From positions 1-25,205 of the forward strand of contig CAZSNT010000147.1 of the NCBI GenBank assembly GCA_964607765.1: a stretch of DNA of 25,205 bases, in the 5' to 3' direction. This DNA is from CAZSNT01 sp964607765 (GTDB lineage: Bacteria > Verrucomicrobiota > Lentisphaeria > Oligosphaerales > JABHEG01). The notes below the pieces were generated by a model. The model saw only the letters and a list, made by a program, of their open reading frames with translations, had not been told where the DNA came from and made no database searches. Below are positions 1 to 7,272 of this stretch, in pieces. The position numbers and the translations under genes are program-made. Every line of letters begins with the position of its first letter. Positions within the stretch are counted from its first letter, which is position 1.

Positions 1-67
1 TTCCGCGGAACCGATCTCAACCAGACACACCCCTTTCAGGACGGGGTCTAGCCTGCATTTCTTTCCC

Positions 68-80
68 ACGGAACTTCCGT
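68..80. repeat. Short inverted repeat downstream of the oxidoreductase
   Basis: ACGGAA-C-TTCCGT is a perfect 6-bp dyad 12-24 nt past the oxidoreductase stop codon. No T-run follows in the direction of transcription, so it is at most a weak terminator or a mRNA 3'-end hairpin. A separate 10-bp palindrome, TTCCGCGGAA, sits at the window edge (1-10). Confidence 0.35.
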
Positions 81-91
81 CGTGCCGAGCG

Positions 92-1363
92 TCAGGAGAT
101 GGTCAGCAGTTCCGTGCCGCGTTTGGCGCCGTCGAGGTCGGCGAGCGGGGTCGGGGTGTCGGCGATGTTGCGTTCGTTGATGATTGCTTCGCCGTAGACC
201 CCCGCGTTCGTGACGTCGCCCCAGAGGATGGCGCCACGGAGCATGAGCGTGCCGGCATCGGTTCGTTCCAGGAAGAACACGCGAATGCACTGCTGGCCGC
301 GGCTGTTCGTGTACCGCACGACGCGCTTTTCCCAGCCCAGTTCCTCCGCCATGGCTACCGCGCCGAGGGAGATGGCACTGGTGCCGAACAGGTTGACGCT
401 GGCGCGCAGTCCCGTGTTCCGGGTGAGCGACTCGCTGCCTCCCGCCGCGTTGATACCGGCGACCTGCCCCTGTCGGATTGCGGCCGGCCAGATGGCGCTG
501 GGCATGATGCGCTTGACGATGACGTCTTGCGTCTCGGTGCAGTCGCCGGCCGCGTAGACATCGGGCAGCGACGTACGACAGCGATCGTCGATCAACACGC
601 CGCGCGCGGCCTCGGCCCCGGCCTCGGCGAGGAGCTCGACGTTCGCGCGCACGCCGGCGGCTGCTACGACCACGTCACACGGCAGCGCTTTGCCCGAATC
701 GAGCCGCACCGCGATCGGCTCGCCCGCGTGATCGCGCTCGACGGCGGTCACGCAGTCACCACAGTGCAGGCTGATGCCCTCGCCCTCCAGGAGTTCCGCG
801 GCGAGCGCACCGGTCTCGGTCTCCAGCTGCAGGGGTAGCGGATGCTGGGCGATCTCGACAACCGCGACGCGCTTGCCCTGTTCAGCCAGCTCCATGGCCA
901 GTTCCATCCCGATCAGGCCTGCGCCGATCACGACGAAGTTCTCGGCTTTGCCGAGTTCGGCACGGATCATGTCGGCGTCGGACAGATCGCGCAGCCCGTA
1001 CGTCCTGGCGCCCTGAAGACCCGGAATCGGGGGGGACGCCGTGCGGCTGCCCGTGGCTGCGATGCACCGATCGTAGGCGAGCTTCTCGCCCGAGTCCAGG
1101 AACACGGTCTTGGCATCTGCGTCAAGCGACGTGACACGCACGCCCAGGCGCAGGTCCACCCGGAAGCGATCCGCCCAGTCAGCGGGAAGGAACCGCGCCT
1201 GCTCGGCTGTGCGGCGCCCGGTCGCCACAAAGTGCAGCTGGCAACGTGAGTGAATAACAGCGTCTTCTGCGATCAGGATGATCTCGCTGCGAGGGTCTGT
1301 TTTCCGGACTTCCCGTGCCGCAGCCGTACCGGCCGCGCTGGCACCGATGATGATCGTTCTCAT
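92..1363 (-). CDS. FAD-dependent NAD(P)H oxidoreductase of the CODH module (FNOR / NADH-oxidase-like)
   Basis: Flavoprotein of the pyridine-nucleotide-disulphide reductase family, 423 aa from ATG 1363. An N-terminal FAD-binding Rossmann motif (IIIGASAAGTAAA, residues 4-16) is followed by a Cys at residue 41 (HSRCQLHF), where NADH oxidase and CoA-disulphide reductase relatives carry their redox Cys. A second NAD-binding motif (VVIGAGLIGMELA) and the FAD-closing motif DVYAAGDCTET follow. Start choice: GGAG lies 7 nt before ATG 1363, whereas the GTG at 1369 is too close to it. It is the last gene of the regulator-cooS-cooF order, 187 nt after cooF. Inference: it passes electrons between CooF and NAD(P)H, as proposed for CODH-FNOR clusters; the substrate cannot be read from sequence. 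Confidence 0.88.
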   Translation of the reverse strand: MRTIIIGASAAGTAAAREVRKTDPRSEIILIAEDAVIHSRCQLHFVATGRRTAEQARFLPADWADRFRVDLRLGVRVTSLDADAKTVFLDSGEKLAYDRCIAATGSRTASPPIPGLQGARTYGLRDLSDADMIRAELGKAENFVVIGAGLIGMELAMELAEQGKRVAVVEIAQHPLPLQLETETGALAAELLEGEGISLHCGDCVTAVERDHAGEPIAVRLDSGKALPCDVVVAAAGVRANVELLAEAGAEAARGVLIDDRCRTSLPDVYAAGDCTETQDVIVKRIMPSAIWPAAIRQGQVAGINAAGGSESLTRNTGLRASVNLFGTSAISLGAVAMAEELGWEKRVVRYTNSRGQQCIRVFFLERTDAGTLMLRGAILWGDVTNAGVYGEAIINERNIADTPTPLADLDGAKRGTELLTIS

Positions 1364-1369
1364 GCTCAC

Positions 1370-1550
1370 TCTCCGTTACGGTTGTCCGTGGCAGGCCACG
1401 GTGTGGAGTCGCGCCCGCGGCCCGGGCCGCGTACCCGTTTGGAGGCCGGGATCCGCGGCGTTTGCTCCCGTTCGTCTGTGTCCCCCCCGGGAGCATCCGG
1501 GCGCGGACGCGATTCCACACCGCGACGACGACAACGAAACAGGGCGTCCG
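1370..1550. other. cooF-oxidoreductase spacer with two dyads
   Basis: A 181-nt gap inside an otherwise co-directional cluster. It holds a hairpin CCGTGG-CAGG-CCACGG at 1386-1401, just upstream of the oxidoreductase ribosome binding site, and a 14-bp perfect palindrome GCGGCCCGGGCCGC at 1417-1430. The first could modulate translation or mark a processing site. No ORF with coding character was seen here, and no clear promoter. Confidence 0.4.
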
Positions 1551-2042
1551 CTACACTGCGGCAGCCGCTGGTTCGTCCACGTATCTCACGGCTTCTTCGC
1601 CGTCTTCAATGACTGTCAGGCATCCGGTCGGGCATGCGTCGACGCACGCCATGCACTCACGGTCCGTGCAGGCATCGCACTTGATCATGATGCGGTTCGG
1701 TCCCATGGACGGCCGGGCGTTGCCATAGGGGCAGCTCATAACGCACATGTAGCAGCCTACGCACACATCCGTGTCGCAGATGACCAGGCCGTCTTCGCGT
1801 TTTGCCAGGGCGCCGCTCATGCATGCTTCCACACAGGCGGGCCGGTCGCAGTGGCGGCAGAACTGTGGGAAGCGCCGGCCGGTCTCGTCCACTTCGAGCT
1901 TGGTGCGCGGTCGCACCGCATTCACGATGCCGCCCTGGTAGGCGGTGGCCGCCGTGGCTCCCGGGCTGTGGGCAGCAATGCACGCCAGTTCGCAGTTCTT
2001 GCAGCCCACGCACTTGCTTCTGTCTATGACTTTGGTTTTCAT
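1551..2042 (-). CDS. cooF: CooF-like ferredoxin, four [4Fe-4S] clusters
   Basis: 163-aa iron-sulfur electron carrier that would take electrons from CooS. Four Cys motifs are visible in order: CVGCKNCELAC (residues 11-21), CRHCDRPACVEAC, CVGCYMCVMSCP and CDACTDRECMACVDACP. This is the arrangement of the CooF/HycB/DmsB family of small ferredoxin subunits, and the length is typical. There is no signal peptide, so it is cytoplasmic. The gene follows cooS by 75 nt and precedes the flavoprotein. No Shine-Dalgarno sequence is visible: the bases immediately before ATG 2042 are the end of an octamer-repeat tract (2050-2097). Family call is secure; the electron partner is inferred from gene order. Confidence 0.9.
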   Translation of the reverse strand: MKTKVIDRSKCVGCKNCELACIAAHSPGATAATAYQGGIVNAVRPRTKLEVDETGRRFPQFCRHCDRPACVEACMSGALAKREDGLVICDTDVCVGCYMCVMSCPYGNARPSMGPNRIMIKCDACTDRECMACVDACPTGCLTVIEDGEEAVRYVDEPAAAAV

Positions 2043-2049
2043 AGTTGCC

Positions 2050-2097
2050 GTTGGGTTGTTGGATTGCTGGAATGTTGGGTGGTCGGATTGCCGGGCT
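2050..2097. repeat. Six-unit degenerate octamer array
   Basis: On the plus strand the stretch splits exactly into six 8-nt units: GTTGGGTT, GTTGGATT, GCTGGAAT, GTTGGGTG, GTCGGATT, GCCGGGCT. It fills most of the cooS-cooF junction and stops 7 nt before the cooF start codon. Related units recur at 7249-7272. Confidence 0.75.
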
Positions 2098-2117
2098 GTC
2101 CGCGCAGCGTGACTGCT

Positions 2118-4007
2118 CTACACCGGGTCAACGACGGCCTGCAGGGCGTCGAGCTTGTCCTGGATCACCTGCTCGAGTGCGTCGGCTGCCGCCTTCGCGT
2201 CCGGTTCCACGATCACGCGGCCGCCGGTCAGACCGGTCAGGTCTTGAGTCAGCACTTGCGTGACCAGGGGGGAGCCGAGGATCTGCGGCGGCTGGGCGAG
2301 GTGCAGCGTCAGGCCGAGTGCCAGCCCGAAGCAACCGTCCGCTAATGCCTGCTCTTCGAGCCACTGCGGCGCGGAGATGACCACGGGCAGCTGCGGTATG
2401 TCGAGCCCCATCGCTTTGGCCAATTCGTTAACCACAATCTCGATTCGGCCGATGGCCAGACACGGCCCGAAGTTCAGAACGGGGGGAATCCCGAGCTTCT
2501 CGCACACCGCTTTCAGGCCGGGGCCGGCCCAGTCCTTGGCGCTTGGCGAGCAGAATCCCGTGTTGCTCAGGCCGCCCGTCGTGCAGCCGGCGGACAGGAC
2601 CAGAATGTCGCGCTCGATGAGCTCGCGGGTCAGCGCAACCGTGGTCACGTCGTGTCCGCCCGCGGCCAGGTTCGAGCAGCCCAGTATCCCGGCCACGCCC
2701 TTGATCGTGCCGTTGGCAATCAGATCGATGACGGGCTGCAGAGTGCCCCCCAGCAGGGCCACCAGCGACTTCTCGCTGACCCCGGTCACCACGTCGTCGT
2801 ACCCGTGCGTGGGGATGTTGATTGGCACGTCGCCCCGGCGCAGTTCGTATTGATCGGCGGCTATCGTAACGACCTGCCGTGCGAGCTCCAACTCCTGCCC
2901 CAACGTGTCCGGGAGCAGATCGGACGTGGATTGCTTCGCGACGTCGTCCAGGCACACGAGCTTGGTCTTGGTGCGCTGGGCGATGGGCTCGATGCCCGAC
3001 AGCGTGCAGTTGAACTCCGTGGTTATCAGATCGATGCCGCCGGTGGCGATCAGTGCTTCCTGGGTGAAGTTGTTACCGGCTTGGCCGGCGAACACGGACG
3101 TGCCGCTGGCGCCGGCGCGCAGCTGCATGTCCTGCCCCACACAGGTCAGCCCGACAATCTTGACACCCTTGGCGCCCTTCGCCCGGCCCGCGGCTTGTCC
3201 CTCGTCCGACTCGAGAAACTGCACCAGACCGGCATACACGGAGTGGCTGTGCCCGATCACGCCGATGTTCACATAGTCGGGGTCCACGACCGAGAACCCT
3301 GTGCTCGCGACCCGGATCTCCGGCTCGCCCATGATGACGTCATTGAGCAGGTTGGTCAGATTAAGGCCGTACAGTCCCGTGCAGATACCGAGCTTGAGGC
3401 AATGCAAGAGTTGATCAACCGCATCCGTGTTCAGGTTCGTACTCGTCTTGACGATGGCATCGAACACTTCCGATTTGGCCCCGCCAGGGAGCAAGCCCAG
3501 CTCGCGCCAGCAGTCCACGCGCTGCGGCAGGGAGAGTTTCTCGACCAGCGCCATCTGATCGAACCGCGCTTTGTAGAGGTCGTCGAGGATCGCGTCCGCC
3601 ACATTCACTGCACGTTCCGCGACGCTCCCCCCTGTGACGCCCAAAATCACGGCCAGCTCATCCAGAGCATCTTCGGCGCGCAGCGTGATCGGGGACGTGC
3701 CGTCGCCGATGGCCTTCAGACGGCGTGCCGTGGACTCCACCACGTGCAGGTAACACGCTGCACCTGCGGAAACCGCACGCAGCAGCCCGCGTGCGACCAT
3801 TGTGTCCGCCGTGGCGCCGCACACTCCTTTCGGGCTGTCCGGGGTGACTCGGCACGGTCCGTTCGAGCACAGACGACAGCACACGCCCAGCTCACCGTAG
3901 CCGCATTTCAGTTTCTGTTCTTCCATCCGATCGAACGCGGTGTTCACATCCGAGCGCTCGTCCAGGTAACAGGCCAGACAGCTGTCTGCCGATCCGCATC
4001 TACTCAT
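2118..4007 (-). CDS. cooS: Anaerobic Ni-Fe carbon monoxide dehydrogenase catalytic subunit
   Basis: 629 aa, full length for monofunctional CODH; interconverts CO + H2O and CO2 + 2 electrons in the cytoplasm. D-cluster Cys35 and Cys43; B-cluster Cys44, Cys47, Cys52, Cys63. C-cluster ligands by alignment from memory with Carboxydothermus CODH-II: His253, Cys289 (TCVGQD), Cys334 (FNCTLSG), Cys444 (GCSN), Cys475 (SAGCTTGG), Cys516 (NFGPC). All are present, so the enzyme looks intact. The position corresponding to catalytic Lys563 is Gln553 (LEEQALADG), 37 residues after the last Cys in both. Extra N-terminal cysteines occur at 4, 10 and 13. Ribosome binding site GAGGAG lies just upstream of ATG 4007. 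Transcribed with cooF and the flavoprotein; a 23-nt element shared with the regulator gene lies upstream. No ACS, CooC or hydrogenase genes are adjacent. Confidence 0.96.
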   Translation of the reverse strand: MSRCGSADSCLACYLDERSDVNTAFDRMEEQKLKCGYGELGVCCRLCSNGPCRVTPDSPKGVCGATADTMVARGLLRAVSAGAACYLHVVESTARRLKAIGDGTSPITLRAEDALDELAVILGVTGGSVAERAVNVADAILDDLYKARFDQMALVEKLSLPQRVDCWRELGLLPGGAKSEVFDAIVKTSTNLNTDAVDQLLHCLKLGICTGLYGLNLTNLLNDVIMGEPEIRVASTGFSVVDPDYVNIGVIGHSHSVYAGLVQFLESDEGQAAGRAKGAKGVKIVGLTCVGQDMQLRAGASGTSVFAGQAGNNFTQEALIATGGIDLITTEFNCTLSGIEPIAQRTKTKLVCLDDVAKQSTSDLLPDTLGQELELARQVVTIAADQYELRRGDVPINIPTHGYDDVVTGVSEKSLVALLGGTLQPVIDLIANGTIKGVAGILGCSNLAAGGHDVTTVALTRELIERDILVLSAGCTTGGLSNTGFCSPSAKDWAGPGLKAVCEKLGIPPVLNFGPCLAIGRIEIVVNELAKAMGLDIPQLPVVISAPQWLEEQALADGCFGLALGLTLHLAQPPQILGSPLVTQVLTQDLTGLTGGRVIVEPDAKAAADALEQVIQDKLDALQAVVDPV

Positions 4008-4036
4008 GCTGCTCTCCTCAGTGTTCCTCTCTAACT

Positions 4037-4059
4037 GCGATTAAAACAATGTCAATTAG
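4037..4059 (-). promoter_or_regulatory. Candidate Rrf2 operator / promoter of cooS
   Basis: Reading in the direction of cooS, this 23-nt block matches the block at 4504-4526 upstream of the regulator at 17 of 23 positions (consensus TAAkTGACAyTrTyTTAAT). It contains an exact TTGACA (4050-4055), which with a 16-nt spacer reaches TAGAGA (4028-4033), a weak -10. Operator or promoter function is inferred from the duplication and position. Confidence 0.55.
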
Positions 4060-4080
4060 GGGCAAAAAAACAGACGACTC

Positions 4081-4500
4081 TCAGGCGCTGTCCTCACTCT
4101 GGTCCAGGAACTGATCGAAACGCACGCCGTTGAGGGCCGAATCAAACTGGCTCTGGAGCTCGGCCAGCGCATCGTGCACCCGGCACATACCGTCCCGCGA
4201 GCACACGTCGCTGTCGGTGAGGCAGCGATTGAGCGTCGCGCCCCTCGGATCGAGCACGCGGACCACGTCGAGCAGCGACACCTCGGCGGGCGGCCGTGCC
4301 AACCGCATCCCTCCGTACTTGCCGCGTTTGGACAGGACCAGTCCACTGGCGATCAGCTTGCGGCTCAGCACACGCAGGTACCGATAGGGGATGTCCATGC
4401 GCTTCGCCACCACGGCTGTTGAGATGACTTCGTGTGTTTCGAAGTGATCAGCCAGGCACAGCACCAACCGTATCCCGTAATCTGCCTCGCGGGTGATCAT
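4081..4500 (-). CDS. Rrf2/IscR-type transcriptional regulator, probable Fe-S sensor
   Basis: 139-aa winged-helix regulator. The N-terminal half has the family pattern: helix-turn-helix (VISTAVVAKRMDIPYRYLRVLSRKL, about residues 25-49) and wing (LSKRGKYGGMRLARP). A ligand set C93-X6-C100-X5-C106-X2-H109 closely resembles the IscR cluster ligands (C-X5-C-X5-C-X2-H), which supports binding of an Fe-S cluster. It lies directly upstream of cooS on the same strand, 73 nt away. ATG 4500 has no Shine-Dalgarno; the candidate -10 (TATCTT, 4510-4515) is so close that the mRNA may be leaderless. Inference: it autoregulates and controls the CODH genes in response to Fe-S or redox state rather than sensing CO through haem as CooA does. 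Confidence 0.88.
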   Translation of the reverse strand: MITREADYGIRLVLCLADHFETHEVISTAVVAKRMDIPYRYLRVLSRKLIASGLVLSKRGKYGGMRLARPPAEVSLLDVVRVLDPRGATLNRCLTDSDVCSRDGMCRVHDALAELQSQFDSALNGVRFDQFLDQSEDSA

Positions 4501-4503
4501 AAT

Positions 4504-4537
4504 GCTATTAAGATAGTGTCACTTATCCCAAGGGCAA
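4504..4537 (-). promoter_or_regulatory. Regulator promoter with overlapping dyad
   Basis: In gene direction: -35 TTGCCC (4532-4537), 16-nt spacer, -10 TATCTT (4510-4515), start codon 9 nt downstream. The dyad GATAAGTG-A-CACTATC (4512-4527, one extra A in one arm) overlaps it. The 23-nt block 4504-4526 recurs before cooS. Confidence 0.5.
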
Positions 4538-4970
4538 ATCGGTGAGATGTGGAAACCGGTCGTGCAGAGAGCTGAAACACGGCGTTCCCCGGACAGCAGC
4601 GCAAAGCTGCCGCCGGGAGCAGCGTGAACGGCCGTCAGGTCAGTGGGAGGCAGGAGTCAGGTCAGGGAAGGCGTGTCGATGGCAGGCATTGCGAGTCTGT
4701 CGGACAACGCCTTGAACTCCCGCTTCAGTAGTCGTTCGGAAAGACCCGCAAACTCGCGCAGTTTCCTGAGATCGCCGCGAACAATAGTCGCTGTTACACG
4801 CAACAGAATGAGTCGACTTGGTGAAAGACGCGTCACGCTCTACCTCTTCCTCCTGGAGGAGATCACCGCCAGAATGCCGTGGCACACCGGCGCGTTGGCA
4901 CGAATGTGCATGTGCATGCTCCCCTTCCGCGGCCAGCCTGTGTGTGTGGGACGGTGATCGCCGATCGTGC
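4528..4970. other. Gene-poor stretch upstream of the CODH regulator
   Basis: No gene can be supported here. A hairpin-forming stretch (GCAGC-GCAAA-GCTGC within 4588-4615) is present. On the minus strand, roughly 4675-4845 reads open as ...GDLRKLREFAGLSERLLKREFKALSDRL..., an amphipathic-looking peptide without a start codon that ends at a stop. It could be the 3' remnant of a lost gene. I do not recognise its family. Confidence 0.35.
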
Positions 4971-5139
4971 TCAGGGCACGGACTTGATGAGCGACCGCAG
5001 TTCATCCACAGACATTGTCTTCTCGCCCCTGTGTATCATGCGATGGCAACCCGGGCAGAGCAGCGCTGGGGCCGCCGTGGAGAGGGGCTACATTGTGGGC
5101 GACGGCTTGCGTGGACGCATGGTAGCCCAGGAGGGGCAT
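4971..5139 (-). pseudogene. HNH endonuclease remnant, frameshifted
   Basis: Two minus-strand frames together reconstruct the end of an HNH nuclease. From ATG 5139 one frame reads ...STQAVAHNVAPLHGGPS, matching the first HNH half. A one-base shift then gives ALLCPGCHRMIHRGEKTMSV and on to the stop at 4971-4973, matching the second half (LCPxCHxxIH). In the second frame a TAG lies upstream, so neither frame alone is complete, and the segment length of 169 nt is not a multiple of three. Only the C-terminal part survives. A sequencing error cannot be excluded, but the missing N-terminus argues for decay. Confidence 0.55.
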
Positions 5140-5196
5140 GATCGAGATACCGATCACCGATGAGCCCGGAGGGAGAGAAGAGCGGATTGTGGCAGT

Positions 5197-6150
5197 CTAC
5201 CATTCTGCCTCGAAGTCAATGCTGAGCAACCCGTCCTTCACGCTCTCGTTCAGCACGCGGTATCTGCCTCCGCGGCGGGTTTCCCGGCCGGCGACCAAAG
5301 TAATGCTCTTGTCCGAGCAGATCTTGCCGATGTTGTCAACCACCCAGTGCCGGGCGGCGATGCCTTGGCCCCCAATGTCGACTACCAGTCTGCCCTTGCC
5401 GGTCGCGACGTCAAAGGTGTAGCTGACTATCGGAGGATCCTGCTTGCTTGTCCTGGCTGGGTGAGTGGCCGGAACGACGCGCGTGAAGCCACTGCGGCTG
5501 TTGATCCGATTGACTATCTCTTGAGCGATGTAATCCCCTATCGGCCCACTGATCCTGTCCACAAGGATGGGCGTGACATCGGGATCATACTGGGTAAAAA
5601 CGATGCCGCCGACAAAGGGGATGACGCCGCACTCCAACCACCCGATCTCGGTCCACGTTCGGTCCGTCTCAGCATGCCGCAAGCTCAGGTTGATCGGGAT
5701 GGACCATGAGTCGATCCTGCTGTTGTCGTTCCCGTTGGCAAGAGTGATCCCGATGTCGTAGTTGGCCTCGTACATGTATCCATGCCAGGCCGGTGCCCAG
5801 ATGAGGAACCCAGGCCAGTTGATGAGAAAGTTCCAGCCAGACCCTCTGTATTGAGGCCGGATCGCGATGCTGGCGACGACATCGGCTTCCTTCCCACCGG
5901 TTGGGGAATAGGGAAGTGACACCGTCGCCAAGTACTTCCCGAGCGCTGCCCCAACGCCTTTGATCAGCCGCTGCGAGTCGAAGTCCCCAGCGGAGGGAAC
6001 GATTCCGATCGTCAGGGGTTTGTCCAGCGGCGTCAACTGCATGTTCTGGTAGGAATTGAGGTCCCGGACCTCCAACTGGTGGGCACATCCCGACGCCAGA
6101 ACAACCCCCGCCAAAACCACCACTGAGAGTCGAAGGAGCTTCATCCTCAT
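5197..6150 (-). CDS. Predicted lipoprotein of unknown function
   Basis: 317 aa. A lipoprotein signal peptide is clear: MRMKLLRLSVVVLAGVVLASGC, with the lipid-modified Cys at residue 22. The mature part has no family I recognise. Its middle is aromatic-rich (WNFLINWPGFLIWAPAWHGYMYEANYDIGI), followed by WSIPINLSLRHAETDRTWTEIGW and a segment ending ...GDYIAQEIVNRINSR. A purine-rich GAAGGAAG lies about 9 nt before ATG 6150; ATG 6144 is an alternative start. The gene stands alone between a decayed region and a gene-poor one. Probably exported and membrane-anchored; function unknown. Confidence 0.72.
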   Translation of the reverse strand: MRMKLLRLSVVVLAGVVLASGCAHQLEVRDLNSYQNMQLTPLDKPLTIGIVPSAGDFDSQRLIKGVGAALGKYLATVSLPYSPTGGKEADVVASIAIRPQYRGSGWNFLINWPGFLIWAPAWHGYMYEANYDIGITLANGNDNSRIDSWSIPINLSLRHAETDRTWTEIGWLECGVIPFVGGIVFTQYDPDVTPILVDRISGPIGDYIAQEIVNRINSRSGFTRVVPATHPARTSKQDPPIVSYTFDVATGKGRLVVDIGGQGIAARHWVVDNIGKICSDKSITLVAGRETRRGGRYRVLNESVKDGLLSIDFEAEW

Positions 6151-7117
6151 CCGGTCAGTCTTCCTTCTTCCACTGTCTCGTGTGTGCCGATCTGCGCTCT
6201 CACTCCGACCGCTCTGTTACTGGATTGCCCGCCGCGAACCGATTGGGTGGTCGTTGGTTTCACCTGGCCGGGCATTGCGTGGTGGAGACGATGGCCGCCT
6301 GCGCCAACCCTCGTCCGTCAACTCAGTCCCTTCCGAAGCGCCTCGCCCCAACATGCCATTGGTTCCGTCTCTCGTCAACGCCACAGCGTCCCTGAATCCC
6401 CGCATCATGTGCACCTTCGCTGGGTAGGACTGCTCTTCTGCCCTACCCCATGCCTGGGCGGCCACACACACGACCGCAACCACATCGTATGGTGCTCGCT
6501 GGGGAACAGGACGTCATACTGGGGCTTCACTTCCGCGAAGAACCGTGCTAACATAAACGGTAGGAAAAGGAAGGAGATAGCAGACGAGCTGATCCAGACG
6601 ACCACTGTGACCGTGGCCCCGTTCGAACGCGTCGACCGCTGCACAATCCAGATGTCCTGGCGTGCCGGTGTCCGGGAGTGGCTCAAGACCCACGACGCAA
6701 TTCGCGTATCAATCCGGAAGGGAGTGTTACCCATTTCTCATGAACAAACACTCTCATGAATAGGCATGCAGCACACGGATGCGCAGCGTGCATGCGACGC
6801 CGAAGACGCGGAAGCGGCCACAGGCGACAGAGTTGCTGTCGGACAGAGCGAAGAGATGTTGGATCTCGAGCAGAAGTGGTGCGTGATGCTCCCGGATTGG
6901 TTGCGCGAGATGGTGGAATTGGTCACTTGTTACTTCAGTAGTGACTTCTTGACAGACGACCTTCAGATAGCCGATCCGCGGGGAGAAGCCTGAATCACCC
7001 CAGATTTAGTGGTTACCAAAATGGTTACACTTTTCGGCGGAAATCGCTGTTTCTCGCGGCATGTAGCAGGAAATCTCGGGGTGTAACAGTTCGAGGCTAA
7101 TCAGGCAGGAAAGAAAA
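6151..7117. other. Nearly 1 kb without a supportable gene
   Basis: Short ORFs occur on both strands, but none shows a recognisable domain or a convincing start. The only suggestive one is minus 6405-6734, with a hydrophobic segment VTVVVWISSSAISFLFLPFMLARFF. It might continue after a frameshift near 6483 into AVVCVAAQAWGRAEEQSYPA, so a decayed small membrane protein is possible. A plus-strand ORF at 6766-6993 (MQHTDAQRACDAEDAE...) has no match I know. Near 7010-7028 lies GGTTAC-CAAAAT-GGTTAC, a short direct repeat. Confidence 0.4.
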
Positions 7118-7194
7118 TGGTACGCCCGGCAGGATTCGAACCTGCGGCCTACTGCTCCGGAGGCAGTCGCTCTATCCAGCTGAGCTACGGGCGC
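7118..7194 (-). tRNA. tRNA-Arg (anticodon CCG)
   Basis: A full cloverleaf reads on the minus strand. The acceptor stem is GCGCCCG with CGGGCGU, followed by the D-arm AGCTCAGCTGGATAGAGC. The anticodon arm is ACTGC-CTCCGGA-GCAGT, giving CCG at positions 34-36. The T-arm is GCAGG-TTCGAAT-CCTGC, then discriminator A and an encoded CCA. Length is 77 nt. It decodes CGG, a useful codon in a GC-rich genome. Position 1 pairs as G-U with position 72. A promoter with 17-nt spacing lies directly upstream. Confidence 0.97.
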
Positions 7195-7210
7195 ACCTGA
7201 AAGGAAGGGG

Positions 7211-7239
7211 AAAGTAGTGCGTCGGGGCGTAGTTTTCAA
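7211..7239 (-). promoter_or_regulatory. Promoter of tRNA-Arg
   Basis: On the minus strand TTGAAA (7239-7234) and TACTTT (7216-7211) are separated by exactly 17 nt, and the tRNA 5' end is 16 nt beyond the -10. This is a good housekeeping sigma-factor match. Confidence 0.65.
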
Positions 7240-7248
7240 GTTGGGAGC

Positions 7249-7272
7249 CCTGGATTGCCGGGTTGCCGGGTC
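7249..7272. repeat. Three-unit degenerate octamer array
   Basis: Units CCTGGATT, GCCGGGTT, GCCGGGTC, the same consensus as the array at 2050-2097 (shared GGATTGCCGGG). It lies upstream of the tRNA promoter. Confidence 0.55.

Noticed and set aside
1278..2345. 355-aa plus-strand ORF across cooF and its flanks
   Set aside because: Antisense to the Cys-motif-rich cooF and the end of cooS; spans intergenic repeats; no family features.
2118..4007. CODH/ACS-type (Wood-Ljungdahl) carbon fixation locus
   Set aside because: No ACS, corrinoid protein or methyltransferase genes in the window; length and neighbours fit a monofunctional CooS.
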